Shown: positions 30,861-41,446 of the stretch, piece after piece | How positions within the stretch are numbered: the first letter of the stretch is position 1 | Layout: the number at the start of each line of letters is the position of its first letter | Origin: Harmonia axyridis | Taxonomy: Eukaryota > Arthropoda > Insecta > Coleoptera > Coccinellidae | Reading direction: 5' to 3' | Assembly (NCBI RefSeq): GCF_914767665.1 | Contig: NC_059508.1 | Location: 20,000,001 to 20,064,000 of the forward strand | Length of the DNA stretch: 64,000 nt | The notes under the pieces: model-generated | Databases searched by the model: none | Seen by the model: the letters and a program-made list of their open reading frames with translations, nothing else | What the model was told of the DNA's origin: nothing | Made by a program: the position numbers and the translations under genes

Positions 30861-31173
30861 ATGTATGTATGTATGTATATATGTATATTGTCTTTATTTC
30901 CAACTAAACTTACATCAATTAGAGAAAAACAAACAAAAATACAATTGATATACGTGTTGAGCAAGAAATATGGCGAAGTCCAGATGAGTCCCCTAGGAGA
31001 CTCCCTGATCCACTCAACCATTGAATCGACAGTGCTTCATTCTGAATAATAGGAAAAAATTAACAAAAAGAGAAGGATAAAGAGAAAAAAAAAAAAAAAT
31101 TAATAACACATTCTTATCCATGTACAACCAAAACATTCCTTCTGTATCCGGGATAGAGAGGCATTCATCGCAA

Positions 31174-34002
31174 TTAAGTTATGTTTGCATTGACAATAAT
31201 TTCCTTATAACATTTCCTGAAAGCTGCTCTAGATAGTTTCATCAAAGATTCAGGGTGACTATTGAAGAATCTTGCAATATTGAAAGAGAAACCTCTTTCA
31301 AAGATCGAGGTTTTATGATATGGTGGAGTGATTTTTCCCCTGAACCTAATATTAAGATTATGCACGTGCGTTCGGAAGATGATTTTCTTATAAAGGTAAG
31401 GTGGGCGTTGGAAAAAAACAATGTCTCTGTAAAAACATGCACAATGCAGTTTTCTCCTTTCTTCCATACTCAACCATCCTGCCTCCCTGAGTCGTGGAGA
31501 AACTGATTCGAACTTCCTCACACCATAAATCAGTCTCAGACATGCATTTTGAATCATTTGAATTCTTTTCTTATCATAGTAAGAGAGGCAGTTCCCATAA
31601 ACAACATCGCAGTGATTGAACATAGACAAAACCAATGAATCGCAGAGTAAAATTTTAAGTTTACGTGAAATGAATTTTCGGATCTTATAAATGTATTTTA
31701 TTTTAATATATGCTCTCTTTATGCACTCTGTGACATGAGAACCAAATCTGAGGAAGCTATCAAACGTCACACCCAGATTCCGAGCTGTTTCCTTTACTGG
31801 CAGTTTGACACCATCTACTTCAACACTCACCAAGTTTTTCACCCTTACAACCTGTGACTTAGGTCCCAAAACCAAAAGAGAAGACTTATTCGCGTTCAGC
31901 AAGAGAGAGTGCTCAAGAGCCATTATTCTCAGTGACTCTATTTCTTCACTCAATACCTTGGAGCTTTCGACAGCATCACCACTAACAAATGATAGGTATA
32001 CCTGTGTATCATCAGCGTAATATTGAGCTGAACATTTATTTAATGCCCTTGGCAGCCGAGACGTATAGATCGCATAAAGAAGCGCCGATGGAACAGAACC
32101 CTGAGGCACCCCACGGATTAGTTCAACAGCGGCAGATATTTGTGAGCCAATTTTCACACACTGGGTTCGTTGTGATAAAAAATTTTCGAAAAATCGCACC
32201 GCTCCATCACCAAGCCCGACAAAGTGCAAAATTGCTAGAAGTAGTTCGTGGTCGATCGTATCGAATGCCTTAGTGAAGTCCAGTAACGCCAAAGCCGTAA
32301 CCTTGCCGTCATCCGCCGCCCGCAAAATATCATCAGTAACATTAGTTAGTGCCGCCGAACATCCGTGACCCCTTCTAAATCCCGACTGACACTCAGGAAG
32401 AATGTCATTGTTCTCAACAAAATCCGATAGCTGCTGGTTTATTATTTTCTCCAACATCTTCGATACGCTAGATAATATACTGATGGGACGTAAATCCCTG
32501 TACTCTCTCGGGGTTGGGACTTTCGGTAATGGTACAATTAGTGCTTCTTTCCAGCATTTCGGAAAAACAGAATGGAGTATACAATAATTTATTATATGTG
32601 TAATAAAAGGTAGTATGAACGGACAACAAAGTTTCAAAATATAAATGCTAATACCATCCACCCCCTCTGATCCCGATTTTATCCCTGTAATCGCCTTCAG
32701 CACCGTAATCTCATCTACCTCTGCGAAACAAAATGGAGCGATTGTACAATCTGAAACGTTGCTTTTATATAGGTTCAAGGTTGATGAGTCAACCGACAAC
32801 GGGACATTAACGGCTTCAGTAAAAAATTTAATAAGTTCGTCTGGTTTTTTGAGATCCTCAGGTATTTCAGAACTTTGCTTAGAGTTGATGACTCCGAATC
32901 TTTTTAACTTTTTCCATGAATCGGTGCCATTCTGGAATTGACGTTCGAAGAACACTTTCTTCTCCCGTCGTATCATTAAAGTTGTTTGATTTCTCAAGCT
33001 CTTATAATACTCCCAATGCTGGACCTTTCTACTACGTTTGTAACGCAAAAGTGCCTTATCCCTCATGTGAATGGCAGCACGAATGCTGTCAGTCAACCAT
33101 GGTTCGTTACTTCGAGAAAACCTAGCTAATCGTCTTGGTGCATGTATATCTAACAAGGAAACAATACAAGAATTAAAAAATTCAACCTTTTCATCAATAT
33201 CCCCCAATTCATATACGCCACGCCAGGGAATAGCCTGCAAATCAGCATAAAATTGCTGACCATTCATATTCTTATAATCCCTATACTCTCTAGTTAAAAC
33301 CCTCTTCCGTACACCTGGAAAGTTCAGCTCACAGTGCACAAGATCATGATCTGATAGGCTTGGTACATGAAGTGTACCAGATGACTGAGTGCCCATATCC
33401 TTGTCCACCATAATCAGGTCCAAAAGAGTGGACGAATGAGCTGTATCTCTGGTCGAAGCATTAATGAGCTGTGTTAGATTGGTTGATTCCAATACCCTAT
33501 ACAAGTCAGATACATACTTCGAATGTACATCAAATAAATTTATATTGAAGTCACCAACGCAAATAATATTATCACACTGAGGGCACAACTCCGAAAGCGC
33601 ACTCTCAAAATTTTCCAAAAAAGCAGCCACATTGTAGCCTGGCGGTCTGTAAATACATCCAATGATAAATGTTTTTTTCTTAATGATAAATTTTACCCAA
33701 ACTTGTTCAAAGCCATCACATCTCTCAACAGACAAACCCTGTATACTTATAGTATCCTTTACATATATTCCCACGCCGCCCCCTCTACTTATTCTATCTT
33801 GCCTCACAAATCTGTACCCTGTGATCGAAATTGACTGAGAGTCAGTGTCATCATTCAACCAAGTCTCGGATACAGCCACCACATCATAATCCTCTCTCAA
33901 AATGACCCCTCTGAAATCATCGATCTTAGGCACTAATGATCTTATATTTAGGTGAGCAACTCTGAAACCCCTCATGTGGTGAACAATCACGATGAACGCC
34001 AC
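31174..34002 (-). CDS. CR1-like LINE ORF2, endonuclease and RT (942 aa, intact)
   Basis: Start ATG 34002, 133 bases after ORF1. The endonuclease covers about residues 10-230: VAHLNIRSLVPKIDDFRG, VAVSETWLNDD (Glu), IIGCIYRPPGYN, ICVGDFNINLFD, LLDLIMVD and SLSDHDLV (His). A linker with NEPWLTDSIRAAIHMRDKAL leads to the RT (about 430-720): REYRDLRPISILSSVSKMLE, QSGFRRGHGCSAAL, LLDFTKAFDTIDHE (motif A), GVPQGSVPSALLYAIY (motif B) and QYYADDTQVYL (motif C). There is no RNase H. The length and the continuous frame match a working LINE ORF2. Confidence 0.93.
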   Translation of the reverse strand: MAFIVIVHHMRGFRVAHLNIRSLVPKIDDFRGVILREDYDVVAVSETWLNDDTDSQSISITGYRFVRQDRISRGGGVGIYVKDTISIQGLSVERCDGFEQVWVKFIIKKKTFIIGCIYRPPGYNVAAFLENFESALSELCPQCDNIICVGDFNINLFDVHSKYVSDLYRVLESTNLTQLINASTRDTAHSSTLLDLIMVDKDMGTQSSGTLHVPSLSDHDLVHCELNFPGVRKRVLTREYRDYKNMNGQQFYADLQAIPWRGVYELGDIDEKVEFFNSCIVSLLDIHAPRRLARFSRSNEPWLTDSIRAAIHMRDKALLRYKRSRKVQHWEYYKSLRNQTTLMIRREKKVFFERQFQNGTDSWKKLKRFGVINSKQSSEIPEDLKKPDELIKFFTEAVNVPLSVDSSTLNLYKSNVSDCTIAPFCFAEVDEITVLKAITGIKSGSEGVDGISIYILKLCCPFILPFITHIINYCILHSVFPKCWKEALIVPLPKVPTPREYRDLRPISILSSVSKMLEKIINQQLSDFVENNDILPECQSGFRRGHGCSAALTNVTDDILRAADDGKVTALALLDFTKAFDTIDHELLLAILHFVGLGDGAVRFFENFLSQRTQCVKIGSQISAAVELIRGVPQGSVPSALLYAIYTSRLPRALNKCSAQYYADDTQVYLSFVSGDAVESSKVLSEEIESLRIMALEHSLLLNANKSSLLVLGPKSQVVRVKNLVSVEVDGVKLPVKETARNLGVTFDSFLRFGSHVTECIKRAYIKIKYIYKIRKFISRKLKILLCDSLVLSMFNHCDVVYGNCLSYYDKKRIQMIQNACLRLIYGVRKFESVSPRLREAGWLSMEERRKLHCACFYRDIVFFQRPPYLYKKIIFRTHVHNLNIRFRGKITPPYHKTSIFERGFSFNIARFFNSHPESLMKLSRAAFRKCYKEIIVNANIT

Positions 34003-34135
34003 TCAGACATAGCAACTAAATAATTTCAAGTGATAAACAAAAGGAAATTGAACTTAAATAAATTTATGTATATACGAGGAAAAGAGAAAAAAAAAAAAAA
34101 AAGCAAAAAAAAAAGGATAACAAACAGAAAGGACC

Positions 34136-34849
34136 TTATTTTCGTGTTCTCCTCTTGGGCCTTCCCTTATTCTCCAATGAAGTAGCCGGCCTCTCCGCTC
34201 CTGCTATACCATCCAGATCTGCTTCGCATCGTATGAGTTTTCTTGTTGTTCCCATTCTTGTGTAAATACTGCCGTTCCAAGTCCAAACATTCCGAGTTCC
34301 CAGCTTCGATGTACATTTTTTGAGCAGAGCGTAGTTATGACTTGTAAGATTTTCGGTTAGTATCAACTTTGATCCCCTCAACTTGCTCTTGTTTTTATAT
34401 ACTTCATCACGTGACTTCATAGATGAAAAGTGAATTAATACTGCTCCAGTAGAATTTGGTTTATCGGATTTATTCTTGAGCCGGTAACAATGCTCGATCT
34501 GCAAGTCGTCTTGTTGTAGACTGAGATTACTATTTAAAGTTCTTTTTAAAGTTTCGGCTAGATTTTCTCCACGTTTATCTTCCAGCCCCAACAGTCTCAG
34601 AGTTTTGCATTTACTTTGTTGATCAAGTAAGTTCAATCGTTGTTCAATCATGGTATTTTCCCGCTGTAAGTCAACTATCTGGGATTTTAGCATATCATTT
34701 TCTTCCTGAAGTGAATTCCACTCATCTTTCAGTTTATCAAACACCATATCAGCGACAGCCTCGGCAAGAGTTGATACGAGTTCCTTATCGCGGAACATGT
34801 TCTTGATTATTTCTTTCATGTCGGCTTCTTGTTGTGAATCTAATCCCAT
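34136..34849 (-). CDS. CR1-like LINE ORF1, coiled-coil RNA-binding protein (237 aa, intact)
   Basis: Start ATG 34849. Residues about 35-75 form a strong coiled coil (DEWNSLQEENDMLKSQIVDL and on). It is followed by a domain like the RNA-recognition part of L1-type ORF1: TLRLLGLEDKRGENLAETL, QIEHCYRLKNK and GAVLIHFSSMKSRDEV. A C-terminal part comes next, with ILTENLTSHNYALLKK. The end is a basic tail (KGRPKRRTRK). There are no CCHC knuckles. Such proteins trimerise and act as RNA chaperones for the element RNA. A run of T (minus strand) lies between the two ORFs. Confidence 0.85.
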   Translation of the reverse strand: MGLDSQQEADMKEIIKNMFRDKELVSTLAEAVADMVFDKLKDEWNSLQEENDMLKSQIVDLQRENTMIEQRLNLLDQQSKCKTLRLLGLEDKRGENLAETLKRTLNSNLSLQQDDLQIEHCYRLKNKSDKPNSTGAVLIHFSSMKSRDEVYKNKSKLRGSKLILTENLTSHNYALLKKCTSKLGTRNVWTWNGSIYTRMGTTRKLIRCEADLDGIAGAERPATSLENKGRPKRRTRK

Positions 34850-35036
34850 TTTTAAAATATACGATGAAACTATTGAGAATTCTGAATAACCAGGTTCACA
34901 AGAGAGAATATTCGATATATGTGCCTTATTCCTGCTATTCTCGGAATATTAACAAGCGTAATTTCATACGAAATAAATGAAAAACATCGGAGCGAAGTGA
35001 AATGCGACTATATCAGATGATAGCACATGACTATAT

Positions 35037-35047
35037 CCTATATATAT

Positions 35048-35079
<32 letters not shown>

Positions 35080-35087
35080 ATATTAAA
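35037..35087. repeat. AT microsatellite
   Basis: Mostly TA dinucleotides with two TATATTA interruptions; it abuts the 5' end of the CR1-like LINE. Confidence 0.85.
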
Positions 35088-35116
35088 TGCACTCAGGCCT
35101 ATTGAAAAGTTTTGTC

Positions 35117-35820
35117 CATAATGTATTAGGGGAAAGTGGACAGCAATTTCAACAGTTTAATCTGTAAGATATTATGCAATGTTTATGAATTTTTATATTA
35201 TTTATTTGTTGCTATTAGGTAGGTACCTAGGTTTTGTTTTTTATGTTAGTGATGAGTGTATTATCTTTGTTTGCTTACTCTACTATAAATGAAAATCACA
35301 AATGAAATTTATCCAACTGATTCTTTTTTTTATATGGGAAATCCATTGCCCATTAACAAAAAAAAACATTATTATTTGATGTTTTAGTGTTTTTTTAACA
35401 TTTCTGAACATCTTACCTACATAGTATCATACATCATTTTGAAGGAAAAAAAAAACGAATTCAACTAAGTAATGATATATAGGGTGTTCCATTAAAAAAA
35501 ATATAGGTTTGTGTTGAATCTTCAAAACCATAACCCGAAAAAAAATATTGAATACGCCACTGGATTCTACGCAGAATTCTGATTCAGACATAGTTTTCAC
35601 CTCAGCATTATTTCTAATAACTTCGGAGATAAAGGAGGGGTACGAAAAGTATCAATTTCCAAAATCATCCTGTATTTCTTGAACGGAAACAGTTATGCAA
35701 AATCTGATTAGACCAACTTGAGTTTAATGAAAAAGTAGGACAGGAACGTGAAAACCGCAAGGCTCTATCTTAAATAACAAGCGAGAAACCTGGCTGTCTC
35801 ACCCAAAATGGGATGCACTG
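35117..35820 (-). repeat. Right arm of the large fold-back
   Basis: Inverted copy of 22707-23393 with a few small gaps, ending CCCAAAATGGGATGCACTG before TA at 35821. Confidence 0.85.
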
Positions 35821-35822
35821 TA

Positions 35823-36554
35823 CAGTTAATGCATCTTTGATGATTTTTAATGATAAATTCCTTCTTGTTGTTTCTGAATAAAATACGTTGGCATTCGGTA
35901 CTCTGAATTTCCACACATGTAATTTTTGTTGATTGTTTTGTTTCAATATATTGAACACGTTGTGGAAACCGTCGCTACAATCGTACGCAGTTCAATTTCG
36001 TTTTATTTGACATTCCCAGCACTTTAACTTTATTGCTCGAATCAAAAATCGCCTCCCCCTGTATATAACAACGCTTTCGGAGTCAATGACAAGGCAAATA
36101 ACTCTCCTTTTAATTACTTGGAAGAAAAACGAATAATTAAAGAAAATACTCATGAGAGACAGCCAGGGAGGCGGCGCAAGACAAATTAAAAAGTTCTTAA
36201 TTGAACATTCTTCCAGCGGATAGAAGAGCTAAAGAGGGTGCTCGCTTAAAAATACTGCCGCCAAACTTAATTAATCACCCTAAAAATCTGCAGTCAGGTC
36301 ACGTGGCAGCAGCGCCAATTGATCTTTTACTTTGCGCAGCTCATGCAAGACTTGCAGGGCCTTTGGCGGGAGCAGGTATCTCTTGGTAGTTTAGTTACCA
36401 AAATCGGTAAGACGTTTATGGTAACGTGGAATTCATCCGCACAAATATATATTATAGCTTGATTTAACTGGAATTCAGAACATCATTCTTCAAATGTCGT
36501 CCTCAGTAACTAATATTTTTTGTAGTGAATGTACGAAACGTACAGAAAATCCCT
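35823..36554. other. Gene-free stretch, possibly unique host DNA
   Basis: No reading frame with family features. A tip-like CCCCCTG followed by TA is at about 36056-36063. The part 36080-36400 lacks repeat signs and has balanced composition, several TAATTA / TTAATTAA words and a CACGTG hexamer (36300-36305). It could be a regulatory or intronic host stretch, but that is only a hint. Confidence 0.35.
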
Positions 36555-37104
36555 CAAATGGTCATCATAACAGGCCATTTGAAAAGTCCTTGGTTTACCA
36601 TAGTAAAACACATTTTTTTGAAAAAATTCGATTTTATTATTCAACATGGTTGCCTTCAAGGGCGATACAGAGATTATATCGATCTTCTAACTTTTCGATA
36701 CCATTTTCGTAGTACGATTTGTCTTTCGCTTCAAAATGAGTCTCAGTTTCGGCGATTACTTCTTCATTGGCGCTAAATTTTTTTTCAGCGAGTATTCTTC
36801 TGAGGTCTGAAAACAGGAAAAAGTCGCTGGGGGCCAGATCTGGCGAATACGGTGGATGCAGGAGCAATTCGAAGCCGAATTCATGCAATTTTGCTATTGT
36901 TTCCATTGATTTGTGACATGGCGCATTGTCTTGATGAAACAGCACCTTTTTTTCTTCAAATGGGGCCGTTTTTTAACAATTTCATCCTTCAAACGATCCA
37001 ATAACGCCATATAAAAATCGCTGTTGATGGTCTGGCCCTTTTGAAGGATATAATGAATATTATACTTTGCGCATCCCAGAATACTGATGCCATAACCTGA
37101 CTGT
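36555..37104 (-). mobile_element. 5'-truncated mariner (irritans type)
   Basis: The right tip on the minus strand is the same as that of the mariner at 20253 (CAGGCCATTTGAAAAGTCC next to TA). The body reaches only to about 37100, where pogo-like sequence begins, so the N-terminal half and one terminal repeat are missing. Confidence 0.82.
36637..37100 (-). pseudogene. Mariner transposase, carboxy-terminal half
   Basis: Minus strand: YILQKGQTINSDFYMALLDR, a one-base loss in the lysine A-run, then LFHQDNAPCHKSM (second Asp), HPPYSPDLAPSDFFLFSD (third Asp, DD34D), FSANEEVIAETETHFEAKD and the family end ALEGNHVE with a stop. This copy keeps more of the gene than the one at 20690. The first catalytic region is missing. 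Dead. Confidence 0.88.
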
Positions 37105-38870
37105 GTGTGTTTTTATATTTTTAAAGATGTGTTGGAAGACTCCACTAGAATATTCAATGGGGATAAGTAAGGGGTTTTCCTTGTGTCCTAACGCAGACAA
37201 AGTCCTCGGGCAGAAGGGCTGGAAAAATTTCTACGTGATTAAGTGCGGCAAGGGGAAAGAAAACATCACTGTCTTTATAACATTCAAAGCAGAAGGAGCA
37301 ATATGGGCTTCTTTGGTATAGTATTTCCTTATGTAAGACCACCTAAAGCCCTTGTAGAAAATGTTCCTAGGAATTGGGTTATTAGAAAATCCGACTTGGG
37401 TTGGATGACAGGGAAAGTTTTCTTTGAGTACATCTCAAATGGATTTTACTCATAGTAGACAAAAACTGAAGTGAAGCGACCTATTTTGTTCTTAATAGAT
37501 GGACATAAATCATACATGACCTTGCCATCAAGTCAATTTTGTGAACAACACCAAATCATTTTATACGCTTTACCCCCCGACACATATATTACAGCCAGCA
37601 GACGTCAGCGTATTTAAACCCATGAAGCAAGAGTGGAAGGACACAGTCAGAAATTGGCAGAAAAGTCCTGAAAATTCAAATCGAATAATAACAAAGATTA
37701 ATTTCTGCAAAGTATTTGAAGATACACTGCATTGTTGACTACACAAAATGTGTCAAAAATTTTCTCGAAAAAAATACTGTACAAACCGTTTCTACAGACA
37801 GGTCCCTCTGAACAAGCATTAACCTTGATTTTGATGTCGCTTAGGAAGTGATCGAGTCAATTTCCAACGATTTAAAAATTCACGCTGTCAATATAGACAT
37901 TATTAATAATGAAATTGACTTGTATCAAGAAAAAAGATAACAGAGAAATAAGTGGAAGAGATGATTGCTGTGAAAACGAAATTGTTGCTTCAAGAGATAA
38001 TGCAAAAGGAAATCAAAATGAAAAAAAAAAACTTGGTAGAAAATGAAATGCATAATGAAAAAGAGAGCAAAAGAGAAAATGAAAGTGGTAAAGAACTGAC
38101 GCAATAATGAAAAATATCAAAGAAAAAGGAACATCAACTGAAAAGAAAATGAAAAAGCAAACAGAGAGAAAATTACAAAGGAAATAAACGATCAAACCAA
38201 CATTAATGTGACAAAGAAATTGAGACCGAAACTTACACAAAAAATGAACAGATCGATAGTAACTGAACTGTGATATTACACTATAAGAAACATGATAGTA
38301 CAAATGGTAACAATATGGATAAAATGGCTCAAAATAACGAAAAAACCATAGATGTAATGGGTGATATTAAAGAAGCCAGTGAGTGTAGTAGTAGTACCAT
38401 AGTAAAAGAGGTGAACACTTTTGGCCTTTTTCAAAAAACACGGTTGTCGCGTGAGAAGAAACTACCCAGCGCGATATCATCATCGGCGTGAAAAGTTATT
38501 ACACTCGTTAAGATGATGAAAAAAATATTAGTAAAGTCTAATCTGGCGAGAAAAACAAGGAGTAAAAGAAAGATCAAAAGCAACCAAAACCAACCAAGAC
38601 AAATAAGAAAATAACAAGTCTAAAAGATAATACAGAGAAACACAGCTCAAACAAAGATACAGTTTTATGTACCCTCTGTGAAGAAGAGCTTATTAGCGAT
38701 GCTGAAGATGATGAAAACAAGAATATGGACTGTGACAAATGCCCTCGGTGGTATCAACTCAAATGTACTGATTTGTCAGGCTTGACATATAATGATGGAG
38801 TTGAAAAAGACTACGTATGTACATGTGCCCGGATAATAACTGTTTGCTTACGTACATCATTATTTTAGTG
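37105..38870 (+). pseudogene. Pogo-like DDE transposase relic with PHD-like finger
   Basis: Plus strand, several frameshifts. The catalytic core shows FNGD (first Asp, at about 37155-37175), GFSLCPNADKVLG, SDLGWMTGKVFFEYISNGF, ILFLIDGHKSYMTLPSSQF (second Asp) and THILQPADVSVFKPMKQEW (third Asp), then RIITKINFCKVF. A long charged, broken linker follows (37800-38640). At 38650-38850 lies LCTLCEEELIS, then MDCDKCPRWYQLKC and DYVCTCA, a PHD-type zinc-finger pattern with Gln where the central His is expected. Insect pogo-like transposases with a C-terminal PHD finger are known to me. The N-terminal DNA-binding part is missing. Confidence 0.78.
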
Positions 38871-40200
38871 CCTTATGAAACGACGATCAGAATAAGAATT
38901 TATATTTTGTTATGTATCGAGTAGAATAACAACCTACCTATGTAAACTTTTATTTTTGTTGAGGTTTTGGAGGGTATTATAAAAATGTTTCATTTCAAAA
39001 TACTTTGTTTGCCTTACTCACTACCATTTTTTTGTTCAACAATGGTGCATCAGCGAAAATTTGTTTATGTTGTCTGACAACTGGTTAAATTGACTTTTCA
39101 ACTTTTATTAGTCATAACCAAACAAATAATTCATTTCTTATGATTTTTTCTCGCCCTAATGCATTCTTCAAACTTCAAAGAATATATTTTCACCGAGAAT
39201 TTTTGTTTTAAGCGAAACTTGACCATTTTATTATGTCTTCAATACAAAAAAGTAGTTAAGTGACCGAAAACCGGGTCATTCACCCTATTTACGTTAGTCA
39301 TGACGACATTAGAATTATTTCGTATATATTTTGTTTATTTTAGTAATAAACGATCATTAATAATGATATTAATAATAGAATAATAAATGAGAAAGGTAGC
39401 GATTTACCTATCAGAAGAGTTGAATCCAGGGCCGCCGCCAGAACCGGCATACCGGACATTTTGCCGGGCGCCAAATTCTAGGGGCGCAAAGTTAGTTAAT
39501 AAACATGACATATTGTTTGACACAAATTTTTTTCTTAGTTAAAATACCACCCTTTGTGGTAAAAATAAATCCAATAGACGCTCTCAACTAGTTTTAAAAA
39601 TTCAAAACAATAGCAGTTAATTGAACGAGAAATATAGAGAAAGATTCCTCAATTATATTTAAAATAACATTAAGTTCCAGTCGGCATTACGCTCCCTGCG
39701 TTCCCCTATTTACACATGTGTTTTACGATCATAAAGCTTGTCGGCATTATCTGTTATCTCACTTAACTTCACCAGATGATTGCTTTATTGGTAGACTTCT
39801 TTAGAATGAGGGATATTCTTTAGGCGGCTTCTTTGATATTTCAAAAATGCAAAATAATTATCCATTCTCCAATTATGATATTGTTTTCCGAGAAGGTGGT
39901 TGATATTGCAGAACCTTTTCAGTTTATTTCCTATTTTAGAGGAACAAATACGCGAAACCACGTTGAAAGTGTATTCAGAGTTGAATTATTCAATATTTTT
40001 TGTGTCTTTAGATTTCAGGGATTCAAATGGAAGGTGAGTTCTCTCATTGACTTCGTAATCATTCTGTAAGAGTGGTGGATTCAACAGGAAGCTGAAGCCT
40101 AGGGCAGCAAATTCTAAGAGTCGGCAGATTTAGATTTAGCTTATTAATTTTTTAATTTTGATTTACATAATTTAAAAAAAAATATTATACTCACATAAAG
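38871..40200. other. Gene-free stretch with remains of DNA transposon tips
   Basis: No intact gene. GGTCATTCACCCTAT at about 39275 may be a transposon tip. CAGGGCCGCCGCCAGAACCG at 39429-39448, followed by GCCGGGCGCCAAATTC, resembles the start of insect hAT elements of the zinc-finger-MYM type. Neither partner end was found. The open frame at 39833-40069 has no family wording, although GTNTRNHVESVFRV could be a hAT scrap. Confidence 0.35.
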
Positions 40201-40222
40201 TGAATGCCTGGTTAAAACACAT

Positions 40223-40970
40223 ATGATAGTTGGAGATATGAATATTAATTTATTAGCAGATGATGAGTTTGTTGAAGAATATAAAAACATAATGTGTACA
40301 TTCGGATACATGTCTCTTATAAATGAAATAACTAGGCCTGGAGGAAACACTTGTATTGATCATATATTCCTTAAAGACGTCAACCTCGAAAATCGATTAC
40401 AACACATGAAAGGATATATTTTGCATTATCTAATTACAGATCACTTTCCAATTATGGTAACTTTTGAGTCAGGGGATAAAACATTATTTCATAAAAAGGC
40501 GGAACGGAAAGTGAGAAAATATATTAACTATTCGAAATTACGAGAAAATCTACGTAAAGAAACTTGGTCACTAATGTATGAACAGAAAAATGTTGATAAT
40601 ATGACTAACTCTTTTATTGAAAAACTGATAGAACACTTAAATAGAAACATACATCTCGTGAAGGTTTAAAAAAATGAGCAAACTCGCGAAAAGTGGATCA
40701 AACCCTCCTTGCTGAAAACGATTAACAAAAAAAATAACCTCTATATACAGCTGAAAAAGAGTCCAAATGATACAAACTTAAAATCGGAATATATTAGAAT
40801 CAAAAATGAAATTCGAAAACTTATAAATACTTCAAAAAAAAATTATCTACAAGAAATAATAAAAAACAGTCAAAGCGAGTCAAAGGCTATATGGAAGTGC
40901 ATGAATGGTATTTGCGGGAATTCCAATGAACAAAAAATGGAAATCGAACATATTAAATGTGAGGGAACCC
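40223..40970 (+). pseudogene. LINE A endonuclease end and linker
   Basis: It starts inside the endonuclease: MIVGDMNINLLADDEF, TCIDHIFLKDV and YLITDHFPIMV (the His block). A TAA at 40667 interrupts the linker, which continues as REKWIKPSLLKTINKKNNLY. It ends at a solo LTR. The N-terminal half of the endonuclease is missing. Confidence 0.8.
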
Positions 40971-41446
40971 TGTTAGAATATTACTTCATCCGAACAAATT
41001 TCGAGAGAGACAACCAACCCTACACTTGAAAGTATTACTTCATGTCGTAAGGTGGCGCTGCGAGTCTGCGCGTGGCGAGGCCATCGAGGGCCATCGAGAG
41101 AGAAAACAAGAATAGATCTTCGATGATCGAGAGCGAACGACAGGGACATAACCTTAGTGTTTCAGTCCTCCTGTCATCCCTTCTGTTCTGACATCTGAAC
41201 TGGGTTGAGCCCCCTTCTGGGTTGAACTCCCTTCCGTTCAGACAGCTGAACTGGGTTGAGCCCCCTTCTGGGTTGAGCTTCCTTCCGTTCAGACAGCTGA
41301 ACTGGGTTGAGCTCCCTTCTGGGTTGGGCTCCCTTCCGTTCAGCCTTCTAGAACTTGCTTAGAGATAGAGTGAGACTTACGAGAGTGTTTTGAGAATAAA
41401 CGATTAAAATCATCATCTGTGTATTAGTGAATACTCTATATTTTAA
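40971..41446. mobile_element. Solo LTR (476 bp) with 5-bp duplication
   Basis: It starts TGTTAGAATATTACTTC and ends CTATATTTTAA, with AACCC on both sides (40966-40970, 41447-41451). TGTTAGAATAT is a start often seen in Copia-type LTRs. The expected CA end has decayed or been misread. It contains an AATAAA (about 41395) and a three-unit 51-bp array. No internal region is left, so LTR-LTR recombination has removed the rest. Confidence 0.72.
41185..41337 (+). repeat. 3 x 51-bp tandem array inside solo LTR
   Basis: Units start at 41185, 41236 and 41287, each GTTCAGACAGCTGAACTGGG or a close variant followed by TTGAGCCCCCTTCTGGGTTG. Inside each unit the word CTGGGTTGA occurs twice and CAGCTG gives a hexamer palindrome. 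Repeats in U3 often act as enhancers. Confidence 0.85.

Larger units (their letters stand above)
30861..35035 (-). mobile_element. CR1-like LINE with both ORFs intact
   Basis: Minus strand: 5' UTR (about 35035-34850), ORF1 (34849-34136), ORF2 (34002-31174), and a 3' UTR with AATAAA followed by an (ACAT)n tail at about 30861-30890. The whole is about 4.2 kb. The right edge lies next to an AT microsatellite (35037-35087), so I could not read a target duplication. It sits in the middle of the large fold-back. With intact reading frames it is a candidate for recent or present activity. Confidence 0.85.
22707..35820. mobile_element. Large fold-back opened by two LINEs (13.1 kb composite)
   Basis: The arms 22707-23393 and about 35117-35820 are inverted copies beginning CAGTGCATCCCATTTTGGG. 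TA lies outside each end (22705-22706, 35821-35822). Between the arms sit an RTE LINE with an exact 11-bp duplication and a minus-strand CR1-like LINE. Take those away and only about 100 bp of spacer is left, so the original was a fold-back of about 1.5 kb. Another single arm lies at 46628-47165. No transposase of its own was seen. Confidence 0.82.

Noticed and set aside
17719..35837. TACAGTTAATGCATC shared by about 17732 and 35821 as a common target or repeat
   Set aside because: Fifteen bases only, flanks unrelated; such a match is expected by chance in 64 kb of AT-rich DNA.
38013..38303. Minus-strand hydrophobic frame of 96 residues
   Set aside because: Antisense of the lysine-rich pogo linker (poly-AAA gives Phe); not a gene.
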